Shown: one piece after another, positions 13,806-19,391 of the stretch
How positions within the stretch are numbered: the stretch's first letter is position 1
Layout of the letters: the number at the start of each line of letters is the position of its first letter
Origin: Candidatus Hebobacteria bacterium
GTDB lineage: Bacteria; Armatimonadota; Hebobacteria; Hebobacterales; Hebobacteraceae
Direction: 5' to 3'
Assembly: GCA_029821235.1 (NCBI GenBank)
Contig: JALGTT010000017.1
Span: 1,495-20,885 of the forward strand
DNA: 19,391 bases
Made by a program: the position numbers and the translations under genes
Notes under the pieces: model-generated
What the model saw: only the letters and a program-made list of their open reading frames with translations
Databases searched by the model: none
Told to the model about the DNA's origin: nothing

Positions 13806-14690
13806 ATGGAGCAGAATATCTATAGCATGTCAATCAAGCACCAGCCGAGCCCCGAAATCCGCGAATTCCTGACCTGCTACCTGCTGGAGGCGGCCTCCGA
13901 CGGGCCGCTCTCGCTTTCCACGCTGGCCGCGGAGTTGGCGCGGAGAACCAACGGCGACCTGCAGCCCAGCGAGGATGATCTGCGCGCCGCGTGGGCGCGC
14001 TGCTGCGAGCGCGGGTGGCTGGCCTGCTCCGGCGAGGCCGAGCCCGCGCGCCTCACCCCGGAGGGAAAGGCGGAGTCTGCGCGCCTGCGGGAGGCACACC
14101 GGACTGACCCGCATGGGCACGTCGAACAGGCGACCGAACTGCTCTTCGCGAACCTTCCCGCCCCGGACGAGGGCGAAGTGTTGGATGTCGGGACCGGGGA
14201 GGGGAGAGTGGCGCGCGCGCTGGCCGAGCGGGGCTACCAGGTGCTCGCCATAGATGTTGACGAGGAGGCGATTTCCCGGGCGCGCGAGCAAGAGGATCCC
14301 CATTCCGACCGGATTCGATTTCAGGTGGCCGACGTGCGCGACCTGGCGCGCTCCGGCGCTCGCTTCCCGGCCGTGTGCTCGTCCTACGTACTTCACGAGT
14401 GCGATGATCCGGCAGAGGTGCTGGCGGCGATGTGCGAGTGCCTGGCGGAGGACGGAAGTCTGATCTCGCTCGACTTCGCACCCAATCTTGCCGCGTACGT
14501 ATCGGGCGCAGGCCGCAGCACCTTCCATGCCTTCCGGGCGCTGGCCGAGGGGGACTGGCGCCATCTCGCGCCTCGGCTGGGCCTGAAGGGACTCGAATAC
14601 CGCGTCCTTGGGTGCGGCTCGCTCGTCACCGCCCGGCGGAACAGCACGGCCGCCCCGCGACACTCACCAAAGGAGAGGAGAGACTCATGA
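13806..14690 (+). CDS. SAM-dependent methyltransferase with N-terminal winged-helix-like domain
   Basis: A 294-residue protein. Residues about 10-105 look like a winged-helix domain (LSTLAAELARRT, then DDLRAAWARCCERGWLACSG and LTPEGKAE). The class I methyltransferase fold begins near 118, with VLDVGTGEGRVARALAERGY (motif I, DVGTGEG at 127-133), the acidic residue at the end of strand 2 (LAIDVDEEAI), VADVRDL (motif II) and VLHECDDPAEVLAAM (post-motif). The substrate is unknown; the arrangement resembles regulator/methyltransferase fusions seen near arsenic or metal genes, but no such motif is certain here. The start is uncertain: ATG 13806 lacks a ribosome site, and ATG 13827 is an alternative. 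The stop overlaps the next start (ATGA). Confidence 0.78.
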   Translation: MEQNIYSMSIKHQPSPEIREFLTCYLLEAASDGPLSLSTLAAELARRTNGDLQPSEDDLRAAWARCCERGWLACSGEAEPARLTPEGKAESARLREAHRTDPHGHVEQATELLFANLPAPDEGEVLDVGTGEGRVARALAERGYQVLAIDVDEEAISRAREQEDPHSDRIRFQVADVRDLARSGARFPAVCSSYVLHECDDPAEVLAAMCECLAEDGSLISLDFAPNLAAYVSGAGRSTFHAFRALAEGDWRHLAPRLGLKGLEYRVLGCGSLVTARRNSTAAPRHSPKERRDS

Positions 14691-15067
14691 AGATCGCAGT
14701 CACCAGCACGGGATCCGACTTGGACGCACAGGTGGACCCGCGGTTCGGCAGGGCGGAGTACCTGCTGATCGTGGACACGGACAACCTGGAGTTTCAGGTG
14801 ATAGAGAACCCGGGGACGCAGGCTCCCGGCGGAGCCGGCGTGCAGGCCGCGCAGACGGTGGCCTCGGCCGGGGCCGAGGCGGTGATCACCGGGAACGTGG
14901 GGCCGAACGCCCACCAGACCCTCAGTGCGGCCGACGTCAAGGTCTACATCGGCGCCTCCGGCACCGTGCGGGAGGCCGTGGAGGCCTTCAAGCGCGGCGA
15001 ACTTCAGGTGGCCGGGCAGCCCTCGGTGGGCCCCCATTTCGGCGTGGGATCGGGCACGGGCGGATAG
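14687..15067 (+). CDS. NifX-like (dinitrogenase iron-molybdenum cofactor family) protein, copy 2
   Basis: A 126-residue protein of the same family as the 11768 gene but divergent: MKIAVTSTGSDLDAQVDPRF, then GRAEYLLIVDTD, IENPGTQAPGGAGVQAAQTV, and the cluster-loop equivalent ITGNVGPNAHQTL. It lacks the PHFGRC Cys/His pair of copy 1, having DPRFGRA instead, as in the MTH1175-like branch. A Gly/Pro-rich tail (PSVGPHFGVGSGTGG) follows. It starts in an ATGA overlap with the methyltransferase, preceded by GGAGAGGAG. Together the two copies suggest separate steps or partners in handling a metal cluster (inference). It is followed by two zinc-ribbon genes. Confidence 0.88.
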   Translation: MKIAVTSTGSDLDAQVDPRFGRAEYLLIVDTDNLEFQVIENPGTQAPGGAGVQAAQTVASAGAEAVITGNVGPNAHQTLSAADVKVYIGASGTVREAVEAFKRGELQVAGQPSVGPHFGVGSGTGG

Positions 15068-15109
15068 CGTTCGTCGCCCAGGTCGGACGACCAGAGGAGG
15101 TGAGACCAG

Positions 15110-15337
15110 ATGCCAAGAGGTGATGGAACTGGACCGACGGGCCGAGGACCGGGCACCGGACGGGGCCTGGGCCGAGGCCGCGGCGCGGGCCAAGGGCGCA
15201 TGGGCGGATTCGCCATGGGTCCGGGTGGCAACTGTGTGTGCCCGAGCTGCGGTCACACCGTCGCCCACCAGGTCGGCACGCCGTGCAACCAGATGAAGTG
15301 CCCCAAGTGCGGGCAGATGATGACACGCCAGAGATAG
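15110..15337 (+). CDS. Small DUF5320-headed zinc-ribbon protein
   Basis: A 75-residue protein. Residues 1-40 repeat the DUF5320-type head, MPRGDGTGPTGRGPGTGRGL with GRGRGAGQGR following, and residues 42-70 form a zinc ribbon with Cys42, Cys44, Cys47, Cys59, Cys64 and Cys67 (CVCPSCGHTV and KCPKCGQMM). The ribbon could bind zinc or iron, rubredoxin-like. GAGGAGGTGA lies seven bases upstream, so expression is likely to be high. It joins the Gly/Arg head of the two preceding small proteins to a metal site, which suggests that the head is a shared docking or localisation module (inference). The function is unknown. Confidence 0.8.
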   Translation: MPRGDGTGPTGRGPGTGRGLGRGRGAGQGRMGGFAMGPGGNCVCPSCGHTVAHQVGTPCNQMKCPKCGQMMTRQR

Positions 15338-15353
15338 CGGGAGATCGCGGGCA

Positions 15354-15578
15354 ATGCCTATCTATCAGTACCGCTGCCGGGATTGCGGGAGAGAGTTCGA
15401 GCACTTCCAGCGCGGGGCCTCGGAACCGGCTCCCCGTTGCCCGCAGTGTGAGGGTGAAGACCTCGCCAAGCTGCCCGCCGCCTTCGCGGTGGGGAGATCT
15501 CAGGGAAGCCAGGCGAACACGGCCTGCTGCGGGCTGAACAGCCCCTGCGAAAACCCGCGGCGTTGCTGCGGGGCATGA
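15354..15578 (+). CDS. FmdB-type zinc-ribbon protein with Cys-rich tail
   Basis: A 74-residue protein beginning MPIYQYRCRDCGREFEHFQR with Cys8/Cys11 and Cys29/Cys32 (RCPQC), the FmdB-family putative regulatory zinc ribbon. The C-terminus, NTACCGLNSPCENPRRCCGA, adds five cysteines, as seen in some FmdB proteins that may bind an extra metal. FmdB domains are named from a regulator of formamide/acetamide use, but most members are uncharacterised. The stop is in an ATGA overlap with the TrmO-like gene. It lies 16 bases after the previous zinc ribbon, within the same transcription unit. Confidence 0.87.
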   Translation: MPIYQYRCRDCGREFEHFQRGASEPAPRCPQCEGEDLAKLPAAFAVGRSQGSQANTACCGLNSPCENPRRCCGA

Positions 15579-15961
15579 GTGGGATTGACGATAAGGCGAC
15601 CGACGCGATCACGCTGGAGCCCATCGGGTTCGTCCGCGGGGGAGCCGACGAGGGCACCAAGGTCATCGCCGTGGAACCGAGGTTTGCGGAGGGCCTGGAG
15701 GGAATCGAGGCCCACCGGCACCTCTGGGTCCTGTACTGGATGCACGAGTTGCCCGCGGAGGAGCGGAGGCGGCTGCGAGCCCACCCCCAAGGTGATCGCA
15801 GCCGCGCCAAACGGGGCGTGTTCGCCCTCCACAGCCCCTTCCGCCCGAACCCCATCGGCCTCACCAGGGTCAAGCTGGTGAAGCGGGAGGGAAGGCGGCT
15901 GATCGTGGAGGGATTGGACGCGCACGACGGGAGCCCGGTGCTCGATATCAAGTCTGGATAG
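15575..15961 (+). CDS. TrmO-like (TsaA/YaeB family) tRNA methyltransferase
   Basis: A 128-residue protein of the TsaA/YaeB fold: LEPIGFVRGG at the N-terminus, EGLEGIEAHRHLWVLYWMHE, and the signature HSPFRPNPIGLTRVKLV. E. coli TrmO uses SAM to methylate N6-threonylcarbamoyladenosine 37 of tRNA; single-domain homologues next to metal genes are common and may do something else. The ATG at 15575 is preferred over the upstream TTG at 15563 because it overlaps the FmdB stop (ATGA). E. coli TrmO has a C-terminal extension, absent here, so this is the short form. The other copy of such a domain in the organism is not visible. Confidence 0.85.
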   Translation: MSGIDDKATDAITLEPIGFVRGGADEGTKVIAVEPRFAEGLEGIEAHRHLWVLYWMHELPAEERRRLRAHPQGDRSRAKRGVFALHSPFRPNPIGLTRVKLVKREGRRLIVEGLDAHDGSPVLDIKSG

Positions 15962-15964
15962 CGG

Positions 15965-15980
15965 CCGGCGGGAGCGCCGG
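15965..15980 (+). other. Short intercistronic hairpin before the MinD pair
   Basis: CCGGCG and CGCCGG pair around the loop GGAG in the 40-base gap before the next gene. It is small and has no T-run; its role is unknown. Confidence 0.3.
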
Positions 15981-16001
15981 GCGGGAAGTAAAGGAGGCGT
16001 C

Positions 16002-16838
16002 ATGATTATCGCAATCGCCAGCGGAAAGGGAGGAACGGGCAAGACCACCCTCGCGGTCAGCCTGGCCCTCTCGCTTCCCGAGGCGCAGCTCGTGGATGCG
16101 GACGCGGAGGAGCCCAACGTCCACCTCTTCCTCGGCCCCGTCATTGACGAGACCATTCCTGTGAGCATGATGATACCGGAGATCGACGCGGATAGATGTA
16201 CCGGCTGCGGCAAGTGCGCGGAGTTCTGCCGGTTCAACGCGATGGCTGTGGTAAAGAACAAGGTGCTCGTCTTTCCCGAGATCTGCCACGGATGCGGCGG
16301 ATGTGCCTATGTGTGCCCGGAGGGGGCGATAAACGCGGGCAAGCGGAGAATCGGGGAGGTGGAGGTGGGCACGGCCCGGGGAAGGCGGTTCGTCCAGGGG
16401 AGATTGCAGCCCGGCCAGCCCTCTGCGGTTCGCATCGTGCAGGCTGAGCTGGCGCGGGCGAACGGAAGCGGGGTGACCATCGTGGACGCCCCCCCGGGCA
16501 CCGCGTGCGCGGTCCAGGAGGTGATCTCCGAGGCGGACTTTTGTCTGCTGGTGACCGAGCCCACTCCCTTCGGTCTGCACGACCTGGGAATGGCCCTGGA
16601 TCTCTGTGAGGAGATGGAGGTTCGGCACGGGGTGGTGATCAACCGCAGCGGCGCGAGGGACGCGCTGATCGAGGAGGAATGCCGCCGGCGCGACGTGCCG
16701 GTGATGCTGAAGATTCCCTTCGACCGAAGAATCGCGGAGGCCTATTCCAGAGGGCAGGCGCTGGTGGACGTTTTTCCGGAGTGGCGGGAGCGGCTTCGCC
16801 AACTGGCGGAGATGGTGCGCGCGAGGGCCGAGCGATGA
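16002..16838 (+). CDS. MinD-type ATPase with inserted 2x[4Fe-4S] ferredoxin domain, copy 1
   Basis: A 278-residue protein. The P-loop GKGGTGKTT (8-16) is of the MinD/ParA type. A two-cluster ferredoxin is inserted after the first part of the fold: CTGCGKCAEFC (Cys66, 69, 72, 76) and CHGCGGCAYVCPEGAI (Cys95, 98, 101, 105). The ATPase fold resumes with VTIVDAPPGTACAVQEV and VTEPTPFGLHDL. Such proteins occur as adjacent pairs in many anaerobes next to NifX-like genes; their biochemical role is not established, but ATP-driven electron transfer or cluster transfer is plausible. AAGGAGG lies upstream of the ATG. It overlaps copy 2 by ATGA. Both ferredoxin sites are intact. Confidence 0.93.
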   Translation: MIIAIASGKGGTGKTTLAVSLALSLPEAQLVDADAEEPNVHLFLGPVIDETIPVSMMIPEIDADRCTGCGKCAEFCRFNAMAVVKNKVLVFPEICHGCGGCAYVCPEGAINAGKRRIGEVEVGTARGRRFVQGRLQPGQPSAVRIVQAELARANGSGVTIVDAPPGTACAVQEVISEADFCLLVTEPTPFGLHDLGMALDLCEEMEVRHGVVINRSGARDALIEEECRRRDVPVMLKIPFDRRIAEAYSRGQALVDVFPEWRERLRQLAEMVRARAER

Positions 16839-17698
16839 GAGAGATCGTCATCATCAGCGGCAAGGGTGGCACCGGAAAGACCACCGTCATCGGCTCGTTC
16901 GCGGCGCTGGCGCAGCAGGTGGTGCTGGCCGACGCGGACGTGGACGCGCCCAATCTGCATCTCCTGCTGTCGCCCGAAACCGTGGAGGAGCGGCCTTTCT
17001 CGGGCGCCGGCGTGGCGAAGATCGCGGAGGATCTCTGCATCGAGTGCGGACGCTGCGAGAAGGTGTGTCAATTCGCGGCCATCCACGACTTCCGGATCGA
17101 CCCCCGCCGGTGTGAGGGATGCGCCACCTGCACCCTCGTGTGTCCGGTGGACGCGATCACGATGGAGGACCAGAATACCGGCACCATATTCCTGAGCGAG
17201 ACGAAGTTCGGTCCGTTGATTCACGCCCGGCTCCATGCCGGGGGAGAGGCGACCGGGAGACTGGTGACGGAGGTCCGGCGGATCGCCCAGGAGACGGCGA
17301 AGCAGCACGACAGTCCTCTCCTCCTCACCGACGGCTCCCCCGGCATCGGCTGTCCGGTGATCGCCTCGCTCACCGGAGCGCAGGCGGCGGTGGCGGTCGC
17401 CGAACCCACCCCCTCGGGGCTTCACGACCTCCGGCGGGTGATCGAGGTGGCCTCCTATCTGCGGGTCCCCGTGGGCGTGTGCATCAACAAGTGGGACATC
17501 AACGAAGAGGTCGCCGGGCAGATCGAGCGGGAGGCCGAGGGGATGGGGGCCAAGGTGCTGGGGAGGATTCCGTTCGATCCGGCGGTGGACGAGGCGATGG
17601 CGGAGGGCGTGCCTCTGGTGTCCCGGGACCGCGGCCCGGCCGCGGAGGCGATTTCCTCTCTGTGGCGCCGTCTGGCGGAATGGCAGGAGGGTGATTGA
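16835..17698 (+). CDS. MinD-type ATPase with inserted 2x[4Fe-4S] ferredoxin domain, copy 2
   Basis: A 287-residue protein, a paralogue of the preceding one. The P-loop is GKGGTGKTT (9-17), with DADVDAPNLHLLL after it. The ferredoxin cysteines are Cys68, 71, 74, 78 (CIECGRCEKVC) and Cys93, 96, 99, 103 (CEGCATCTLVCPVDAI). The remainder includes LLTDGSPGIGCPVIASL and VAEPTPSGLHDL. Compared with copy 1 it has SPGIGCPV where that has PPGTACAV; in both the Cys lies in the Asp-containing Walker-B region. A heterodimer of the two copies is likely from the paired gene order. The ATG at 16835 overlaps the copy 1 stop; upstream extensions are rejected since they overlap copy 1 in another frame. The DUF364 gene follows one base later. 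Confidence 0.93.
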   Translation: MREIVIISGKGGTGKTTVIGSFAALAQQVVLADADVDAPNLHLLLSPETVEERPFSGAGVAKIAEDLCIECGRCEKVCQFAAIHDFRIDPRRCEGCATCTLVCPVDAITMEDQNTGTIFLSETKFGPLIHARLHAGGEATGRLVTEVRRIAQETAKQHDSPLLLTDGSPGIGCPVIASLTGAQAAVAVAEPTPSGLHDLRRVIEVASYLRVPVGVCINKWDINEEVAGQIEREAEGMGAKVLGRIPFDPAVDEAMAEGVPLVSRDRGPAAEAISSLWRRLAEWQEGD

Positions 17699-17699
17699 C

Positions 17700-18452
17700 G
17701 TGGCCTCTGTGCTGGACAGAGCGAAGGATGAGTTTGCCGCGAGAGTGGCGCGGGCCGGGTTGACCGACACATCGGTGAACGTCACCTCGCGCACGCTGTC
17801 CACCGAGGAGGCGATCTGCACGCCCCAATATGACGACCTGCCCATTCTGCGGGGCAAGGAGGTGTTGATCGAGGCGGAGTTCTGTGGCGCCAAGGGGCAT
17901 GCCTTCACCAACCAGCCGGGGAACTGGGCGGGCAGCCTGGAGGAACTGCTCGCGTTGCCGCTGACCACCAATCGGGGCCGCGCCGTTCTGCTGGCGGCGA
18001 TGAACGCGGTGATGCGTTACCTGGGCGAGGTAGAGCGGACCGTTCACTGCCGGGATGAGGTGATGGAGCAGTGCGGTGCAGAGATGGCGGCGGTCCTGCG
18101 CGCGGAGTTCGGGGAGATAAGGGTGGGGCTGGTCGGCTATCAGCCCGGCCTGGTGGCCGGGTTGGTGGCGGAGTTCGGCGCGAAGCGAGTGCGAGTCACC
18201 GATCTCGCCCTGGAGAACATCGGCCGCGTCGTCCACGGCGTGGAAATCCGGGACGGCTGGAACAGCACGGCCGAGCTGATCGCGGACAGCGAGCTGGTGC
18301 TGGCCACGGGAAGCACCATCGCCAACGCGACCTATGACCAGCTGGCATGGCTCGCCTCCTCCCAGGGGATTCCGCTGATCCTGTTCGGGGTGACCCCGGC
18401 CGCGGTCTGCCACCTGTGCGGGATTCGGCGGCTCTGCCTGCGGGCGACGTGA
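17700..18452 (+). CDS. DUF364/DUF4213 protein (putative heavy-metal chelation domain)
   Basis: A 250-residue protein. The N-terminal half has the enolase-N-terminus-like DUF4213 pattern, with GKEVLIEAEFCGAKGHAFT and TTNRGRAVLLAAMNAVMRYL; the C-terminal half is DUF364: VGLVGYQPGLVAGLVAEFG, VTDLALENIGRV, SELVLATGSTIANATYDQL and PLILFGVTPAAVCHLCGIRR. The DUF364 fold has been suggested from structure to bind heavy metals; no reaction is known. GTG 17700 is preferred: AGGAGG lies eight bases upstream and the gene then follows the MinD stop by one base, while GTG 17691 abuts that site. It closes the second operon. Its position beside NifX-like and MinD genes supports a link to metal handling (inference). 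Confidence 0.85.
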   Translation: MASVLDRAKDEFAARVARAGLTDTSVNVTSRTLSTEEAICTPQYDDLPILRGKEVLIEAEFCGAKGHAFTNQPGNWAGSLEELLALPLTTNRGRAVLLAAMNAVMRYLGEVERTVHCRDEVMEQCGAEMAAVLRAEFGEIRVGLVGYQPGLVAGLVAEFGAKRVRVTDLALENIGRVVHGVEIRDGWNSTAELIADSELVLATGSTIANATYDQLAWLASSQGIPLILFGVTPAAVCHLCGIRRLCLRAT

Positions 18453-18501
18453 GGCACTGCCCCGGCGCCGCTGGAAGCCTGCTGCAGAGCCGACTTGATG
18501 C

Positions 18502-18531
18502 TTGACGACAGGCGGGCGGCACACCTATAAT
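18502..18531 (+). promoter_or_regulatory. Promoter of the last transcription unit (TTGACG, 18 bp, TATAAT)
   Basis: The -35 box TTGACG (18502-18507) and a perfect -10 TATAAT (18526-18531) are 18 bp apart. This is the best sigma-70-type promoter in the window. The same TTGACG is used before padR, and an operator copy lies just downstream in both. Confidence 0.8.
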
Positions 18532-18539
18532 CGTGTCAG

Positions 18540-18555
18540 ATGTAAGTTACATCGT
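18540..18555 (+). promoter_or_regulatory. Operator copy D over the transcription start
   Basis: ATGTAAGTTACAT (18540-18552) is a perfect 13-base palindrome, the most symmetrical copy of the set. It begins nine bases after the -10 box, over the expected start of transcription, so repression is the likely effect. Confidence 0.7.
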
Positions 18556-18596
18556 TCGGGCGAGTCCTGGGACCGTTGAGAGGAATCTGCGAGCTG

Positions 18597-18962
18597 ATGG
18601 GTTCGAACCTCAGGGCGGCTGTTGGGGGAATCAGGAGCTTCGTCGCGGGGCTGATGCTGGCGCCCTGGGCGATTCTCATCCTGGCGGGCGGAGGGATCCA
18701 CACCCACACGGTTCTCATCGCTCACCGCGACGGAATGGTCCAGTCCTCCACGACGAGTGTGCAGGCCTGCACGCCGGATGTGCGCGACCCCAATGCCTCC
18801 TGCGCCGCCTGCCAATGGTGGCTGCAGTCGGTGGCCTCCCCCGGAACCCTCTCCGGCACCATCTCCTGGTCGCCCGCAGGCAGGCGGCTCTCTGTGGCCT
18901 TCCTCGCGCCGGTGAGCGACTCGGCCCGAAGCTTCGACCCCCGCGCTCCCCCTCTCTCCTGA
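18597..18962 (+). CDS. Small membrane-anchored His/Cys protein, unknown function
   Basis: A 121-residue protein I do not recognise. After a short basic N-terminus there is one hydrophobic segment at about 14-34 (IRSFVAGLMLAPWAILILAG), then a likely periplasmic part with HTHTVLIAHRDG, followed by CTPDVRDPNASCAACQWWLQ (three Cys). His and Cys close to the membrane resemble metal-sensing or metal-binding peptides, e.g. of the DUF2946 kind, but I could not confirm that. The start is uncertain: ATG 18597, with AGAGGA 12 bases upstream, or TTG 18576. It lies directly behind the strong operator-controlled promoter and 83 bases before the next exported protein, so both are probably part of the regulon. 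Confidence 0.6.
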   Translation: MGSNLRAAVGGIRSFVAGLMLAPWAILILAGGGIHTHTVLIAHRDGMVQSSTTSVQACTPDVRDPNASCAACQWWLQSVASPGTLSGTISWSPAGRRLSVAFLAPVSDSARSFDPRAPPLS

Positions 18963-18990
18963 GTTTCTCTGCCCATGTTGGTATGGAATC

Positions 18991-19008
18991 GGCGCGCGTT
19001 CGCGCGCC
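18991..19008 (+). other. Perfect GC palindrome/hairpin before the last gene
   Basis: GGCGCGC and GCGCGCC pair around the loop GTTC in the 83-base gap. There is no T-run behind it, so it is more likely a mRNA stability or attenuation element than a terminator. Confidence 0.35.
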
Positions 19009-19045
19009 CATCACCCTTAGCATCGCGTGCTCAGGAGAGAGAATC

Positions 19046-19391
19046 ATGCGTGTTCACACGCTGTTTGTCGCACTCGTATTGGCCTTATCGGTCGCACCTT
19101 GCCGCCCGGCGGCGGCATCGGATGAGCATCCCAGTTTCACGGAGTTGGAGCAGAAACTGGCGGAGCTGACGGCCGAGATCGAGGGGCTGCGCTCCCAAGT
19201 GGTTTCCCTGCAGGAGCGGATTCGAGAGTTGGAGGGGGCTTCTGCGGAGGCCGCCGCGGAGGGAGAACTCGCCGCGTTGCAGGCCGCGGCGGAACAGGAG
19301 GCGGCGGCGGAGCAGGCGGCCCCGGAGGAGTCGGAACAGCCCGCCTTCACCGCGGGCGCGCTCAGCCTGCAGTCTCTCAATCCGGAGATAA
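19046..19391 (+). CDS. Exported coiled-coil protein, probable N-terminus of an outer-membrane protein (partial)
   Basis: The first 115 residues of a gene that runs off the window. A signal peptide is at 1-24 (MRVHTLFVALVLALSVAPCR then PAAA, cleavage before Ser25). A long coiled coil follows at about 30-95 (ELEQKLAELTAEIEGLRSQV, then LQERIRELEGA and an Ala/Glu-rich stretch). It then turns to ALSLQSLNPEI, a sequence resembling the segment before the barrel in some exported 'LNPEIS' outer-membrane proteins. The family is not certain: a beta-barrel porin or TonB-independent receptor is my best guess. AGGAG upstream of ATG 19046 supports the start. Being in the D-operator unit, it may be another outer-membrane part of the metal regulon (inference). 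Confidence 0.65.
   Translation, partial: MRVHTLFVALVLALSVAPCRPAAASDEHPSFTELEQKLAELTAEIEGLRSQVVSLQERIRELEGASAEAAAEGELAALQAAAEQEAAAEQAAPEESEQPAFTAGALSLQSLNPEI

Noticed and set aside
5488..15067. A nitrogenase (nif) gene cluster
   Set aside because: Only NifB-like and NifX-like proteins are present; no nifH, D, K, E or N gene is found in the window.

Overview
The window is uniformly GC-rich DNA from a Gram-negative bacterium: it encodes a TonB-dependent outer-membrane receptor, ExbB/ExbD/TonB, apolipoprotein N-acyltransferase and the start of an exported coiled-coil, probably outer-membrane, protein. Many iron-sulfur proteins (two radical SAM enzymes, a NapH/CcoG-type membrane ferredoxin, an Mrp ATPase and two MinD-type ATPases with ferredoxin inserts), together with NifX-like and DUF5320-like small proteins, suggest an anaerobic or microaerobic lifestyle. 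The phylum cannot be fixed from the sequence. No tRNA, rRNA, CRISPR array, transposase or phage gene was seen.

Layout. (1) 1-262, minus: 5' part of lnt, running off the window. (2) 458-1159: a cytosolic-looking SGNH hydrolase. (3) 1318-9460: one long plus-strand operon: TonB-dependent receptor, exbB (broken), exbD, tonB, a NifB-like radical SAM protein, a Tat/lipoprotein solute-binding protein (broken), an exported repeat protein of TPR type, and a polytopic 4Fe-4S protein. (4) 9533-9979: a PadR-type regulator with its own promoter. (5) 10084-18452: a second long operon: Mrp/NBP35 ATPase, metallo-beta-lactamase-fold protein, NifX-like protein, COG0731 radical SAM protein, two Gly/Arg-rich DUF5320-like proteins, a winged-helix methyltransferase, a second NifX-like protein, two small zinc-ribbon proteins, a TrmO-like protein, two ferredoxin-MinD ATPases and a DUF364 (putative heavy-metal chelation) protein. 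(6) 18597 to the end: a small membrane-anchored His/Cys protein and the start of an exported coiled-coil protein.

How they may work together. The front operon looks built to carry something, probably a metal or metal complex, across the outer membrane. It also supplies a NifB-like radical SAM enzyme and a membrane electron carrier. The second operon holds carriers and scaffolds (NifX-like, Mrp, ferredoxin-MinD, DUF364) of the kind associated with iron-sulfur or nitrogenase-type cofactor handling, yet no nitrogenase structural gene is present. Four copies of one operator-like 15-mer (consensus TGTAAGTTACAGGTA) lie before the receptor, before padR, before mrp and before the last transcription unit, so the window reads as one regulon, plausibly controlled by the PadR protein. 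Its function is inferred, not shown.

Two genes of the front operon (exbB and the solute-binding protein) carry frame-changing deletions in conserved regions, and exbB also has a perfect 45-bp tandem duplication. Either the uptake arm is decaying or the assembly has local errors; this should be settled before biological conclusions are drawn.
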